NCBI GenBank assembly: GCA_028281325.1
Contig: JANQKC010000010.1
Coordinates: 1 to 64,000 of the forward strand
DNA from: Alphaproteobacteria bacterium
GTDB lineage: Bacteria > Pseudomonadota > Alphaproteobacteria > UBA8366
DNA: 64,000 nucleotides
Direction: 5' to 3'
Shown piece by piece: positions 44,404 to 51,847 of the stretch. Every line of letters starts with the position of its first letter. Position 1 is the first letter of the stretch. The notes under the pieces were generated by a model. It was not told where the DNA came from. It saw only the letters and a program-made list of their open reading frames with translations, and did not search any database. The translations under genes were made by a program, and so were the position numbers.

Positions 44404-45423
44404 ATGCGCCTACTGCTGGTGGACAAGCGATACCCCGAAGAACCCGAGATCGAGCGCGCCGTGATCGGCAGCGCCGGCGAGTATGAATTCTACCCGGTCG
44501 CCGACGACGTGCCGGAGGACGCGTGGCGCGCAGCCGAGGGGATTCAGACCTTCCGCGAAAGCAAGGCGGTCAACGCGATGGCGATGGCCGGCAAGCTGAA
44601 GAATTGCCGCATCATCGTGCGCGGCGGCGTCGGCTTCGACAATCTCGACCTGCAGGCGCTCGGCGAGATGGGGATCGCGGTGTGCAACGTGCCCGACTAC
44701 GGCACGACCGAGGTCGCCGACCATGCCATGGCGCTGTTCCTGGCGCTGCGCCGGGGCATCACCACGTTCAACGACGCCCTGCGCAAGGATCCCGCCGCCG
44801 GCTGGCAATACAGCGCGGCCCCCTGCGTCGACCGATTGCGCGGGCGCAAGTTCGGCATCATCGGCCTTGGCCGGATCGGCACGGCGGCCGCCCGGCGCGC
44901 CCAAGCCTTCGATATGGACGTGTTGTTCTACGATCCGGATCTGCCGGACGGTGCGGACCTCGCCACCGGCTACACGCGGGTTTCCTCCGCGGAAGAACTG
45001 GCCGAATCCGCCGACGCGATCAGCCTTCACACACCCCTGACCGAGGCGACCACCCGCATGGTCAACGCCGACCTGCTGAGCCGCATGCGCCCGGGCGCGG
45101 TTATCGTGAACACCTCGCGCGGTCCAGTGATCGACCTCGACGCGCTGCATGCGGCGCTCAAGGACGGCACGCTCGGCGGCGCGGGACTGGACGTCTTCCC
45201 GGTGGAGCCGGCGGACGCATCCCATCCCCTGATCAGCGCCTACATGAAGCGCGAAGCCTGGATCGACGGGCGTTTGGTCCTCAGCCCGCATGCCGCCTTC
45301 TTCAGCGACGACGGCAACAACGACCTGCGCCGGAAATGCGTGGAGACCATGGTCGACTATCTCGGCGAGGGACGGCTGCGGAATTGCGTCAACGAGGAGT
45401 GGCTGCGGACCGGCGCGAATTAG
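44404..45423 (+). CDS. 2-hydroxyacid dehydrogenase (C-terminal-binding-protein-like)
   Basis: 339 residues from ATG 44404, with AAGGAG upstream. The Rossmann motif is FGIIGLGRIGTAAARRA. The active-site Arg is in VIVNTSRGPVIDLDALH, Glu in DVFPVEPADASHP and His in LSPHAAFFSDD. Its FRESKAVNAMAMAGKLKNCR region and overall length resemble CtBP-type oxidoreductases. It lies 63 nt before a TauD-family gene on the same strand, so both may act on one substrate. Substrate unknown. Confidence 0.88.
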   Translation: MRLLLVDKRYPEEPEIERAVIGSAGEYEFYPVADDVPEDAWRAAEGIQTFRESKAVNAMAMAGKLKNCRIIVRGGVGFDNLDLQALGEMGIAVCNVPDYGTTEVADHAMALFLALRRGITTFNDALRKDPAAGWQYSAAPCVDRLRGRKFGIIGLGRIGTAAARRAQAFDMDVLFYDPDLPDGADLATGYTRVSSAEELAESADAISLHTPLTEATTRMVNADLLSRMRPGAVIVNTSRGPVIDLDALHAALKDGTLGGAGLDVFPVEPADASHPLISAYMKREAWIDGRLVLSPHAAFFSDDGNNDLRRKCVETMVDYLGEGRLRNCVNEEWLRTGAN

Positions 45424-45486
45424 CCCGGCTCGGTCGAACGCCCTATAATCGGGTTGCTTATCGACGGCAACCCGAAGAGGCCCAAA

Positions 45487-46338
45487 ATGGTCAAGGTCAT
45501 CCCGGTCGACGCGCCGATCGGCGCGGAAATTCGCGGCGTCGATCTGTCGAAACCGTTGGACGACGACACCTTCGCGGCGATCGAAAACGCCTTCAACGAC
45601 CATGCCGTCATCTGGTTCCGGAACCAGACGATCACGCCGGCGCAGCAGGTGACCTTCAGCGAGCGGTTCGGCGAGATCGAGGTCAACGCCTTCAACAAGT
45701 TCGCGCTGCCGGACGATCCGAAGGTGCTGATCGTCTCGAACATCAAGCAGGACGGCAAGGACATCGGCTATGCCGACGCCGGCAGCCACTGGCACACGGA
45801 CATGTCCTATACCGCGACGCCGCCGCGCATGACGATGCTGTACGCCATCGAGGTGCCGGTGGAAAACGGTACGCCGCTGGGCGATACGGTTTTTGCCAGC
45901 GCCACCGCCGCCTATGACTCGCTGCCGGACGAGACCAAGGCGAAGATCGAGGGGCTCAAAGCGACGCACCGGTTCGCGGCGAAGGAGCGCGGCGTCAAGA
46001 AGCCGGTCGCGCTGACGCCGGAACAGATCGCCAAGAATCCCGACGTGGACCATCCGGTCGCCCGCACCCACCCGATCACCGGCCGCAAGGCGCTCTATGT
46101 CCGCACCGGCGAGTGCATCGGCATTCCGGGCATGCCGGACGCCGAAGCCTTGCCGCTGATCGACGAATTGTCGGACCGGATCATCCGCCCCGAGTTCCTG
46201 TACCGCCACCGATGGCGGGTCGGCGACGTGCTGCTATGGGACAACGCGGCGGTCCAGCACTGGGCGCCACGCGACTACGAATGGCCGCAGCGCCGCCGCA
46301 TGCACCGCACCACGGTCAACGGCTCGGTGCCGTTCTGA
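45487..46338 (+). CDS. TauD/TfdA-family 2-oxoglutarate-dependent dioxygenase (paralogue 1)
   Basis: 283 residues from ATG 45487. Fe(II) ligands are the HxD pair H103/D105 in SHWHTDMSYT and the distal histidine in WDNAAVQHWAPRDY; the 2-oxoglutarate arginine is in RMHRTTVNG near the C-terminus. Intact. The last 57 bp (46282-46338) recur almost unchanged at 48168-48224, beyond an inserted gene. Probably hydroxylates a small acid to start its breakdown; substrate unknown. Confidence 0.92.
   Translation: MVKVIPVDAPIGAEIRGVDLSKPLDDDTFAAIENAFNDHAVIWFRNQTITPAQQVTFSERFGEIEVNAFNKFALPDDPKVLIVSNIKQDGKDIGYADAGSHWHTDMSYTATPPRMTMLYAIEVPVENGTPLGDTVFASATAAYDSLPDETKAKIEGLKATHRFAAKERGVKKPVALTPEQIAKNPDVDHPVARTHPITGRKALYVRTGECIGIPGMPDAEALPLIDELSDRIIRPEFLYRHRWRVGDVLLWDNAAVQHWAPRDYEWPQRRRMHRTTVNGSVPF
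46282..46338. repeat. 57-bp direct repeat, left copy (3' end of tauD paralogue 1)
   Basis: TGGCCGCAGCGCCGCCGCAT... to the TGA stop of the dioxygenase gene. The right copy at 48168-48224 differs at two positions, both synonymous third-codon changes (CAG/CAA and CGC/CGT). The pair brackets the low-GC segment carrying the 491-codon gene, like the ends of an integrated cassette or a remnant of a duplicated gene. Confidence 0.85.
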
Positions 46339-46407
46339 GGCGTCGGCACGCCACTTTGTCTCCAAGAGACAGCTTTTTCCGACCCCAAGAGCAAGGCGCA
46401 ACGGGCC

Positions 46408-47883
46408 TTAGGCTAAACCGGCAGTCGACCTGACGAGGTTGCGCCCGAATACCTTTTCTACCTGAGGGGCCAAGTCTCTTCGAACACCCGGACTGAGTAT
46501 GGCGCCCCTTAGATCGCGGTACTGATCGATATAGGTATCGCGATTGAATCGCCAAAGGAGTTGTCCAACGGCCACTGTGGATCCAACGAAACCGCTTATA
46601 AACGGATCGCCGACGTAAGCCATTTGGAGTAACGGGGCAATATCCGGCCAGCCGGAGAGCCATGCCTTCAAAGATTGGCCGACGAAATGAGACCCTACGC
46701 CCGATGCAGCCCCCAATGCGGTAGCGTCGATCGCCGGCCGAAGAAACTCCCGAGTTTTTGTTTTCGTTTGCCCATAACGCTGCAACTCTTTCTCAAATTC
46801 TTTTAGGTCGGCATCGATCTCGTCAACACGATCCGCACCAGCCCGCTTGCGTTCGATTTCAACCGCCTTCCGCCAGAGATACGGGAACCATTTGTCCCGG
46901 TAACCATCGACAAAACTATTTGTCTCAGCGATTAAGTGAGCCGGATCTTTCACGTCTGTCGACAAAAGGACATGAAGCCCAATTGAAGGAATCTGACTAT
47001 TCCATTCCAGATCGCGCCGAAATACATCCGATGGAGTCGATCCGATTTCTCGTTGAAAGATTTCCAAGCAAGTCTGATAGGCAAGCTTTCCATCGCGAAT
47101 TGACAGCGGCATTAAGTTGGGTGTGGGCAGGTATATGCTTCGAGAGCGTCGAGAGAGTTGACGCGCATAATGCAGGCGAAAGCGATTAATCAGAGCGCCC
47201 GTGACGCGCAGCGCCTGGACATCGCCGTTACTCGCATAGGCGCCGATGGCCGCTCGTGAGGCGTCAGGACCCAAGGATGCAATTGCCGCAAGGCATTTGC
47301 TCCCTCTAAACCGCTTATTGTCTCGATACTCGGCCGCCATCTCGCTTGCGAGACGACCGACATCGCAGTCCGAAGTCTGCTGCAAGGATTTATCGATATA
47401 CTCCAATTCCTTCTTGAATCTTTCATGGCCCTTGATATCCGGACTGCCATCGCGATTCACGAGATCAGAGTCAGCAGGCGTTAACTCGAAAGGCCGCGGC
47501 GAACCGGAGCTGTCCACGAGGAAATCCAATAACCCGAATGACGCAAATGACACATCCTCCGCGTGGGTTGGCCCTGTGCGTAATCCGACAGCGTCGGGAA
47601 TAAGCTTGTCCATTCCCGTCGCGTCCCTAAGCGATGTCCCCCATTCCGAAAGATCGCCGTGATCGCGTTCGGGTAGCGTTCCATCATAAACGAAGCCGTT
47701 TGCCATGGCGGCGGTTTCGACAAACCATAAGGCATCCGCTAACTCGTCCACGGTCATTTCCGATGGCGTATCATGTAAGGATTTGTCGAGCAGTTTGGAT
47801 GCACGTTCGAACGACCGTTTGTTAAGAAGGAAGGTTCCGTCGTACCGGCTGGTTTCCAAAGCGGGCATCTCAGTACTGACCAT
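46408..47883 (-). CDS. Unknown 491-residue protein in a low-GC island
   Basis: No family recognised. The N-terminal two thirds look soluble and helical (RASKLLDKSLHDTPSEMTVD, ADALWFVETAAMANGFVYDG, DLVNRDGSPDIKGHERFKKE). A charged, likely coiled segment RVDEIDADLKEFEKELQRYG precedes two glycine-rich, weakly hydrophobic stretches (AIDATALGAASGVGSHFVGQ and FISGFVGSTVAVGQLLW) that might insert in a membrane. GGGAG precedes ATG 47883. Base composition is clearly lower in GC than the flanks (hand count: 24 of 60 G+C at 46741-46800 and 33 of 60 at 46801-46860). Bracketed by direct repeats, with its own AT-rich promoter. Probably horizontally acquired; a defence or toxin role is possible but unsupported. 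Confidence 0.85.
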   Translation of the reverse strand: MVSTEMPALETSRYDGTFLLNKRSFERASKLLDKSLHDTPSEMTVDELADALWFVETAAMANGFVYDGTLPERDHGDLSEWGTSLRDATGMDKLIPDAVGLRTGPTHAEDVSFASFGLLDFLVDSSGSPRPFELTPADSDLVNRDGSPDIKGHERFKKELEYIDKSLQQTSDCDVGRLASEMAAEYRDNKRFRGSKCLAAIASLGPDASRAAIGAYASNGDVQALRVTGALINRFRLHYARQLSRRSRSIYLPTPNLMPLSIRDGKLAYQTCLEIFQREIGSTPSDVFRRDLEWNSQIPSIGLHVLLSTDVKDPAHLIAETNSFVDGYRDKWFPYLWRKAVEIERKRAGADRVDEIDADLKEFEKELQRYGQTKTKTREFLRPAIDATALGAASGVGSHFVGQSLKAWLSGWPDIAPLLQMAYVGDPFISGFVGSTVAVGQLLWRFNRDTYIDQYRDLRGAILSPGVRRDLAPQVEKVFGRNLVRSTAGLA

Positions 47884-47902
47884 TTCAGTCTCCCACGGTG
47901 TT

Positions 47903-47923
47903 ATTCAAACGTTTAATTTGAAT
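47903..47923. promoter_or_regulatory. Perfect dyad (operator-like) upstream of the 491-codon gene
   Basis: ATTCAAA-CGTTTAA-TTTGAAT: two perfect 7-bp arms around a 7-bp spacer, 20 nt upstream of the ATG. On the minus strand it is preceded by TTTATGATACGATAATATT, an AT-rich run containing a possible -10 hexamer GATAAT that touches the dyad. This placement suits a repressor site near the transcription start. No regulator gene is adjacent. Confidence 0.5.
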
Positions 47924-47963
47924 ATTATCGTATCATAAACACCTTATAGGTGAACAACGCAGT

Positions 47964-47990
47964 GTGGATTTTCGGTATGACCAAATCCAC
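47964..47990 (+). terminator. Hairpin with short T-run, possible terminator
   Basis: Arms GTGGATTT and AAATCCAC are perfect, with an inner GGT/ACC pairing and a central ATG, followed by TTTT. It lies in the gene-free 354 bp between the 491-codon gene and the CoA-transferase gene. The rest of that gap, up to 48149, contains no gene that I can recognise; one plus-strand frame (FNNNETTVRSASNGSKDRIR then a stop) may be debris. Confidence 0.35.
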
Positions 47991-48151
47991 TTTTAGGGAA
48001 AGGCGTTCGACCCATAGCTCGGCGCAGTTCAACAACAACGAAACCACCGTGCGCTCGGCCTCGAACGGAAGCAAGGACAGGATCAGAGGATCAAAGGCCT
48101 TCTAGGCATGGTCCGACCGGCAGTTCTAGGTAACGGTAGTATTAGGTCATG

Positions 48152-48224
48152 CGCGCACAGCTACGCGTGGCCGCAACGTCGCCGCATGCACCGCACCACG
48201 GTCAACGGCTCGGTGCCGTTCTGA
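48152..48224 (+). pseudogene. Decayed 3' end of a TauD-family gene / right direct repeat
   Basis: Translates as CAHSYAWPQRRRMHRTTVNG followed by SVPF and a TGA stop, matching the C-terminus of the dioxygenase at 45487-46338 including its 2-oxoglutarate-binding arginine. The 57 bp from 48168 are nearly identical at DNA level to 46282-46338; further upstream only scattered codons agree (TAC for the tyrosine, one codon missing). It ends 13 bp before the convergent CoA-transferase stop. Either a leftover of a tandem paralogue or one side of an insertion duplication. Confidence 0.75.
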
Positions 48225-48237
48225 CGCGCCGGCGGCG

Positions 48238-49398
48238 TTAGTCTGCCGCCTCCTCCTTGATTCCCAGCTCGGCGAGGATTTCGTCGGTGTGTTCGCCCAG
48301 CATCGGCGCGGCGCGGCGGATCGAGCCGGGCGTGCCCTTGAGCTTCACCGGCGTGCCGAGGGTCCGCTGGCGGCCCGCCGCCGTGTGATCGACCTCGACC
48401 ACCATGTCGCGCGCCAGCACATGCGGGTCGTGGAAGACCTCGTCGTGATGCATCACCGGCCCGGCGGGAATGTTGGCGGCGTCCAGCGCGTCGAACCATT
48501 CCTGATTGCTCTTCGTGATGAAGCGTTCCTGGAGCAAGGCCACCAGCGCCTTGTTATTGGCCACCCGGTCGGCCTTGGTCAGGAAGCGTTCGTCTTTCAT
48601 CAACGCCTCGCAGCCGAGCACCTTGCAGGCCTTCTCCCACAGGTTCTGGGCCGCCGCGCCCAAAACGAGCCAGCCGTCCGACGTCTGGAACACCTGATAG
48701 GGCGAGCTGCCGCGATGCTGTTGGCCGAGCCGTTCCGGCCGCTTGTCGGTCGCGAAGTAATAGGCCGCCTCGTAAACGCATTTAGAGATCGCGGACTCGA
48801 ACAACGACACGTCGACCTGCTGTCCCTTGCCGGTCTGTTCGCGCGCCGCCAGCGCGGTCAGCACGCCGATTGCCGCGAACATACCGCCGCTGGTGTCCGA
48901 GATCGGGATCGGCAGTCGGTGCGGCGGGCCGTCCTCGTCGCCGCAGATCGACATCAGCCCCGACATCGCCTGCGCCACGAGATCGAAGCCGCCGCGCGGA
49001 CCGTAGGGGCCGGTCTGCCCGAATCCCGAGACCGAGCAATAGACGAGGCGCGGGTTCAACTCGCTCATCGCGTCGTAGCCGATGCCGAGACGTTCGGCCA
49101 CGCCGGGCCGGAAATTTTCGATCAGGATATCGGCCTCGGCGATCAGCTTGCGGCAGATGTCGAGATCCTTCTCTTCCTTGAGGTTCAGCTCGATGCTGCG
49201 CTTGTTGCGGTTCCACAGCATGAAGGGGGCGCTTTCGCCGTTCACGAAGGGCGGCGTCTTGCGCAGCACGTCGCCCTCGCCCTTGCGCTCGACCTTGATC
49301 ACGTCCGCGCCCTGGTCGCCCAGGATCATCGCGCAATAAGGGCCGGAGAGGTTCGAGGTGAGGTCGACCACCTTGAGATGGGACAGGGCCTCGGGCAT
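48238..49398 (-). CDS. CaiB/BaiF-family CoA-transferase
   Basis: 386 residues from ATG 49398, with a strong AAGGAGG site. Family III CoA-transferase pattern: HLKVVDLTSNLSGPYCAMIL, GDQGADVIKVER, NKRSIELNLKEE, SVSGFGQTGPYGPRGGFDL, and PISDTSGGMFAAIGVLTAL where the catalytic aspartate region lies. It moves CoA between carboxylic acids (formyl/oxalate, carnitine, succinyl-type). Substrate unknown. Its setting beside dioxygenase, amidohydrolase and dehydrogenase genes suggests activation of a degradation intermediate. Confidence 0.92.
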   Translation of the reverse strand: MPEALSHLKVVDLTSNLSGPYCAMILGDQGADVIKVERKGEGDVLRKTPPFVNGESAPFMLWNRNKRSIELNLKEEKDLDICRKLIAEADILIENFRPGVAERLGIGYDAMSELNPRLVYCSVSGFGQTGPYGPRGGFDLVAQAMSGLMSICGDEDGPPHRLPIPISDTSGGMFAAIGVLTALAAREQTGKGQQVDVSLFESAISKCVYEAAYYFATDKRPERLGQQHRGSSPYQVFQTSDGWLVLGAAAQNLWEKACKVLGCEALMKDERFLTKADRVANNKALVALLQERFITKSNQEWFDALDAANIPAGPVMHHDEVFHDPHVLARDMVVEVDHTAAGRQRTLGTPVKLKGTPGSIRRAAPMLGEHTDEILAELGIKEEAAD

Positions 49399-49432
49399 CG
49401 TTTCCTCCTTGCTATCTGTTCTTGTATCGCCG

Positions 49433-49686
49433 TCATGCTTCGACACGCTCAGCATGAGGATTGAACACAGGCTCGCACCAGCGCTCAATCTTCAACGAAT
49501 TACACTACCTCGTCCTGAGCCTGTCGAAGGACGAAGCGAGCGGAACTCAATACCTCATCTTGTAGCTTCATGCCGAGTTTGTCGAAGCACGAAACCGAGA
49601 CGTAAAACCCACATCCTTCGACAGGCTCAGGATGAAGGCGATATGGATTCAACGATCCTCATGCTGAGCTTGTCGAAGCATCAAGC
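49433..49686. repeat. Cluster of five short palindrome-like repeats
   Basis: Five copies of a 26-30 bp unit with core TTCGACA(G/A)GCTCAG(G/C)ATGA lie at about 49433-49460 (+), 49508-49536 (-), 49566-49593 (-), 49612-49638 (+) and 49656-49686 (-). Opposite-facing neighbours can pair into hairpins (TCCTTCGACAGGCTCAGGAT with ATGCTGAGCTTGTCGAAGCA). They fill the 297-bp gap between the CoA-transferase and amidohydrolase genes and contain no gene. A single half-copy is near 15582. Confidence 0.75.
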
Positions 49687-49695
49687 CGCTAGAAC

Positions 49696-50565
49696 TCAAT
49701 CGTCGAAATCGTACAGAACCGCAGCATTGTCGGCGAGAATCGCATTCCGCACCGCCGCGTCCGGCACCCAGTCTAGCAAAACATCCAGGCAATCCGCCTC
49801 TTCCGGCTTGTTGCCGGCACCCGTGTGATGCGGATGCGGCCAGTTGGCGGCCCAGACCAGCCGGTCCGGCCGGACATCGACGAGCGCCCGTACCTTGTCG
49901 CCGACATCGGCGTAATGCGGCGGACCGTCGGTCGTGGCGAGATAGGGCGCGGATATCTTGACCCAGCATTTGCCGCTCTCCATGAAGCGCAACAGCGCCT
50001 GGAAACTGGGATCGTTCACGCCGTTTTCCGGCGGCGTCCGACCGATATGGTCGATCACCACGTCGACCGGCAGTTGCTCCATCATCGGGATCGCGTCTTC
50101 GATCCAATCGCCCTCGTCCTGCATCTGGATATGCCACCCGAACGGCGCGATCTTCTTCGCCATCTCGGGCGCGTCACCCGCCGCGAAATCGTCGACCAGC
50201 AGGTAGAAGCGCATACCGCGCATACCCGCGTCATGCAGACGGCGCAGCTCGGCGTCGCCGATATCCTTCTCGGTGACCGCGACGCCGCGCGCCTTGGACA
50301 AGCCGAAATGCGCCATGGCGTCGAGCGTGCAGCGATTGTCCCGGCCATAGAGCGATGGCTGCACGATCACGCAGCGCTCCATCCCCAGCCGGTTCAGCAT
50401 GGTCTCATACGCCTCGATCGAGCCGCCATAGTTTGGGGTGCGGCCCGGAATGCGGGGGTACTGGTCCGCCGGGCCGTAGATATGCGAATGGGTCTCGCAC
50501 GCCTTGGGCGGCGTCACCAGTTTCGGCTTTCGTCCGTCGCCGCTCACCATATACGCGTCGGTCAT
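49696..50565 (-). CDS. Amidohydrolase-family lactonase/hydrolase (PDC-hydrolase-like)
   Basis: 289 residues from ATG 50565, which overlaps the preceding dehydrogenase stop as ATGA. The metal-site start ACETHSHIYGP and downstream blocks CVIVQPSLYGRDN, VDVVIDHIGRTPPENG and VWAANWPHPHHTG follow the amidohydrolase-2 family that includes 2-pyrone-4,6-dicarboxylate hydrolase and related lactonases. Likely opens a lactone in a degradation pathway; exact substrate unknown. AAAGGAG lies upstream. Confidence 0.87.
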   Translation of the reverse strand: MTDAYMVSGDGRKPKLVTPPKACETHSHIYGPADQYPRIPGRTPNYGGSIEAYETMLNRLGMERCVIVQPSLYGRDNRCTLDAMAHFGLSKARGVAVTEKDIGDAELRRLHDAGMRGMRFYLLVDDFAAGDAPEMAKKIAPFGWHIQMQDEGDWIEDAIPMMEQLPVDVVIDHIGRTPPENGVNDPSFQALLRFMESGKCWVKISAPYLATTDGPPHYADVGDKVRALVDVRPDRLVWAANWPHPHHTGAGNKPEEADCLDVLLDWVPDAAVRNAILADNAAVLYDFDD

Positions 50566-51623
50566 GCTGCGCTCCTTTCCTGTACTGGGTGTCCCATGAT
50601 CGCTTCGAAGCGTTCCGCATAATGCGGCCAAACCTCGGGATTGACCAAGCGCGGCGGCCGTTCGCCATTCAATAACTGCACCCATTGCGCCGCCGAGCCG
50701 CGCGCCATCTTGAGCCAGTTCTCCCAGGTCATGCCCGCATTGTGCGGTGTCGCCAGCACATTGTCGAAGCGCAACAGCGGATGGTCGAGCGCCGGCGGCT
50801 CGACCAGCCACACGTCGACCCCGGCGCCGGCGATGACCTTCTTTTCCAACGCCTCCACGAGATCCGCGTCGACATGAATGCCGCCCCGCGCGACGGTGAC
50901 GAAGAACGCGGTCGGCTTCATCTTCGCGAAGGCGCCGGCGTCGAACATCCCCTCGGTCTCCGCGTTGCGCGGCATGGCGACGGCGACGAAATCGGACTCG
51001 GCCAGCAGTTCATCGAACCCGACGAGCTCGGCACCGCGTCGGGCGGCTTCCTCAGGTGTCAGACGCGGATGGCTGGTCAGCACGCGCATGCCGAAGGCCG
51101 TGCAGAATGTCGCCAACGTCTGGCCGATCGCGCCCATGCCCATGATGCCGACCGTCTTGCCGGAAATGTTATGCCCGGCGAAATCCTGCCGGACCCAGTT
51201 GCGGTCGCGGCGCAGCGCCTTGTCCGACTGCGCCATCTGCCGCGACAGGCACAGCATCTGCGCCAAGGCGTGTTCCGCGACGCCCTCGGCATTGCTGCCC
51301 GCCTGGTTCACGACGGCGACTCCCGCTTCGGTGCAATCGTCCAGGTTGACCACCTCGTAGCCCGCGCCGCTGGTCGAGATCGCCAACAGGTTGGGACAGC
51401 GCGCGATGAATTCCTTATGGCCGCTGAAGGCTTCGGGCAGCGCCGTGCGGTTGCCGCGGATCTGATAGCCCACCGCCGTATCGAGCTGCGCCTGCAACGC
51501 ATCGTCGGGCATGTCATAGGCCAGTTGGGTCAGGTCGATGTCACCTTGCTCGGCGAGTATCCGTTTGAATTCCTCGACAATTCCCATGATCTCGAAATAA
51601 ACGATATGCTTGCGTGCTGCCAC
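50562..51623 (-). CDS. D-2-hydroxyacid dehydrogenase
   Basis: 353 residues from GTG 51623, preceded by GAGGACA; a longer reading to 51674 lacks a ribosome-binding site. The NAD motif is VGIMGMGAIGQTLATF; catalytic Arg in FVTVARGGIHVDADL, Glu and His around VDVWLVEPPALDHP and VLATPHNAGM. First gene of a coupled pair with the amidohydrolase; together they could reduce or oxidise an oxo-acid and open its lactone. Substrate unknown. Confidence 0.88.
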   Translation of the reverse strand: MAARKHIVYFEIMGIVEEFKRILAEQGDIDLTQLAYDMPDDALQAQLDTAVGYQIRGNRTALPEAFSGHKEFIARCPNLLAISTSGAGYEVVNLDDCTEAGVAVVNQAGSNAEGVAEHALAQMLCLSRQMAQSDKALRRDRNWVRQDFAGHNISGKTVGIMGMGAIGQTLATFCTAFGMRVLTSHPRLTPEEAARRGAELVGFDELLAESDFVAVAMPRNAETEGMFDAGAFAKMKPTAFFVTVARGGIHVDADLVEALEKKVIAGAGVDVWLVEPPALDHPLLRFDNVLATPHNAGMTWENWLKMARGSAAQWVQLLNGERPPRLVNPEVWPHYAERFEAIMGHPVQERSAA

Positions 51624-51847
51624 GGCGTGTCCTCGTCGACTTTGGGGGAAAGGGATGCCCGCGGCGGCGGCCACGGGGAGACGCTACACGCTATACCCGT
51701 TGATCGTTAAAATCGGAAGTCATTCATCCATCGCTTTTCGGCGATTCCTCCCGCGAGCCGGACCGTGATCGACCAACCGCCCTTGAGGCTGTCCATGAGG
51801 CCGTGCTTGCCCTGTCGCCGATTCCATCCCCCGACCGGAGTCTTCGT

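Noticed and set aside
44410-46209. 599-codon minus-strand open frame opposite the dehydrogenase and dioxygenase genes
   Set aside because: Arg/Asp/Val-rich shadow without motifs; the plus-strand genes show complete catalytic residues and ribosome-binding sites.
46758-47189. 143-codon plus-strand frame antisense to the orphan gene
   Set aside because: No ribosome-binding site, no motif, and the opposite strand has a long frame with a good start; more likely a by-product.
49433-49686. CRISPR array
   Set aside because: The five units alternate in orientation, vary in sequence and spacing, and no cas gene is nearby.
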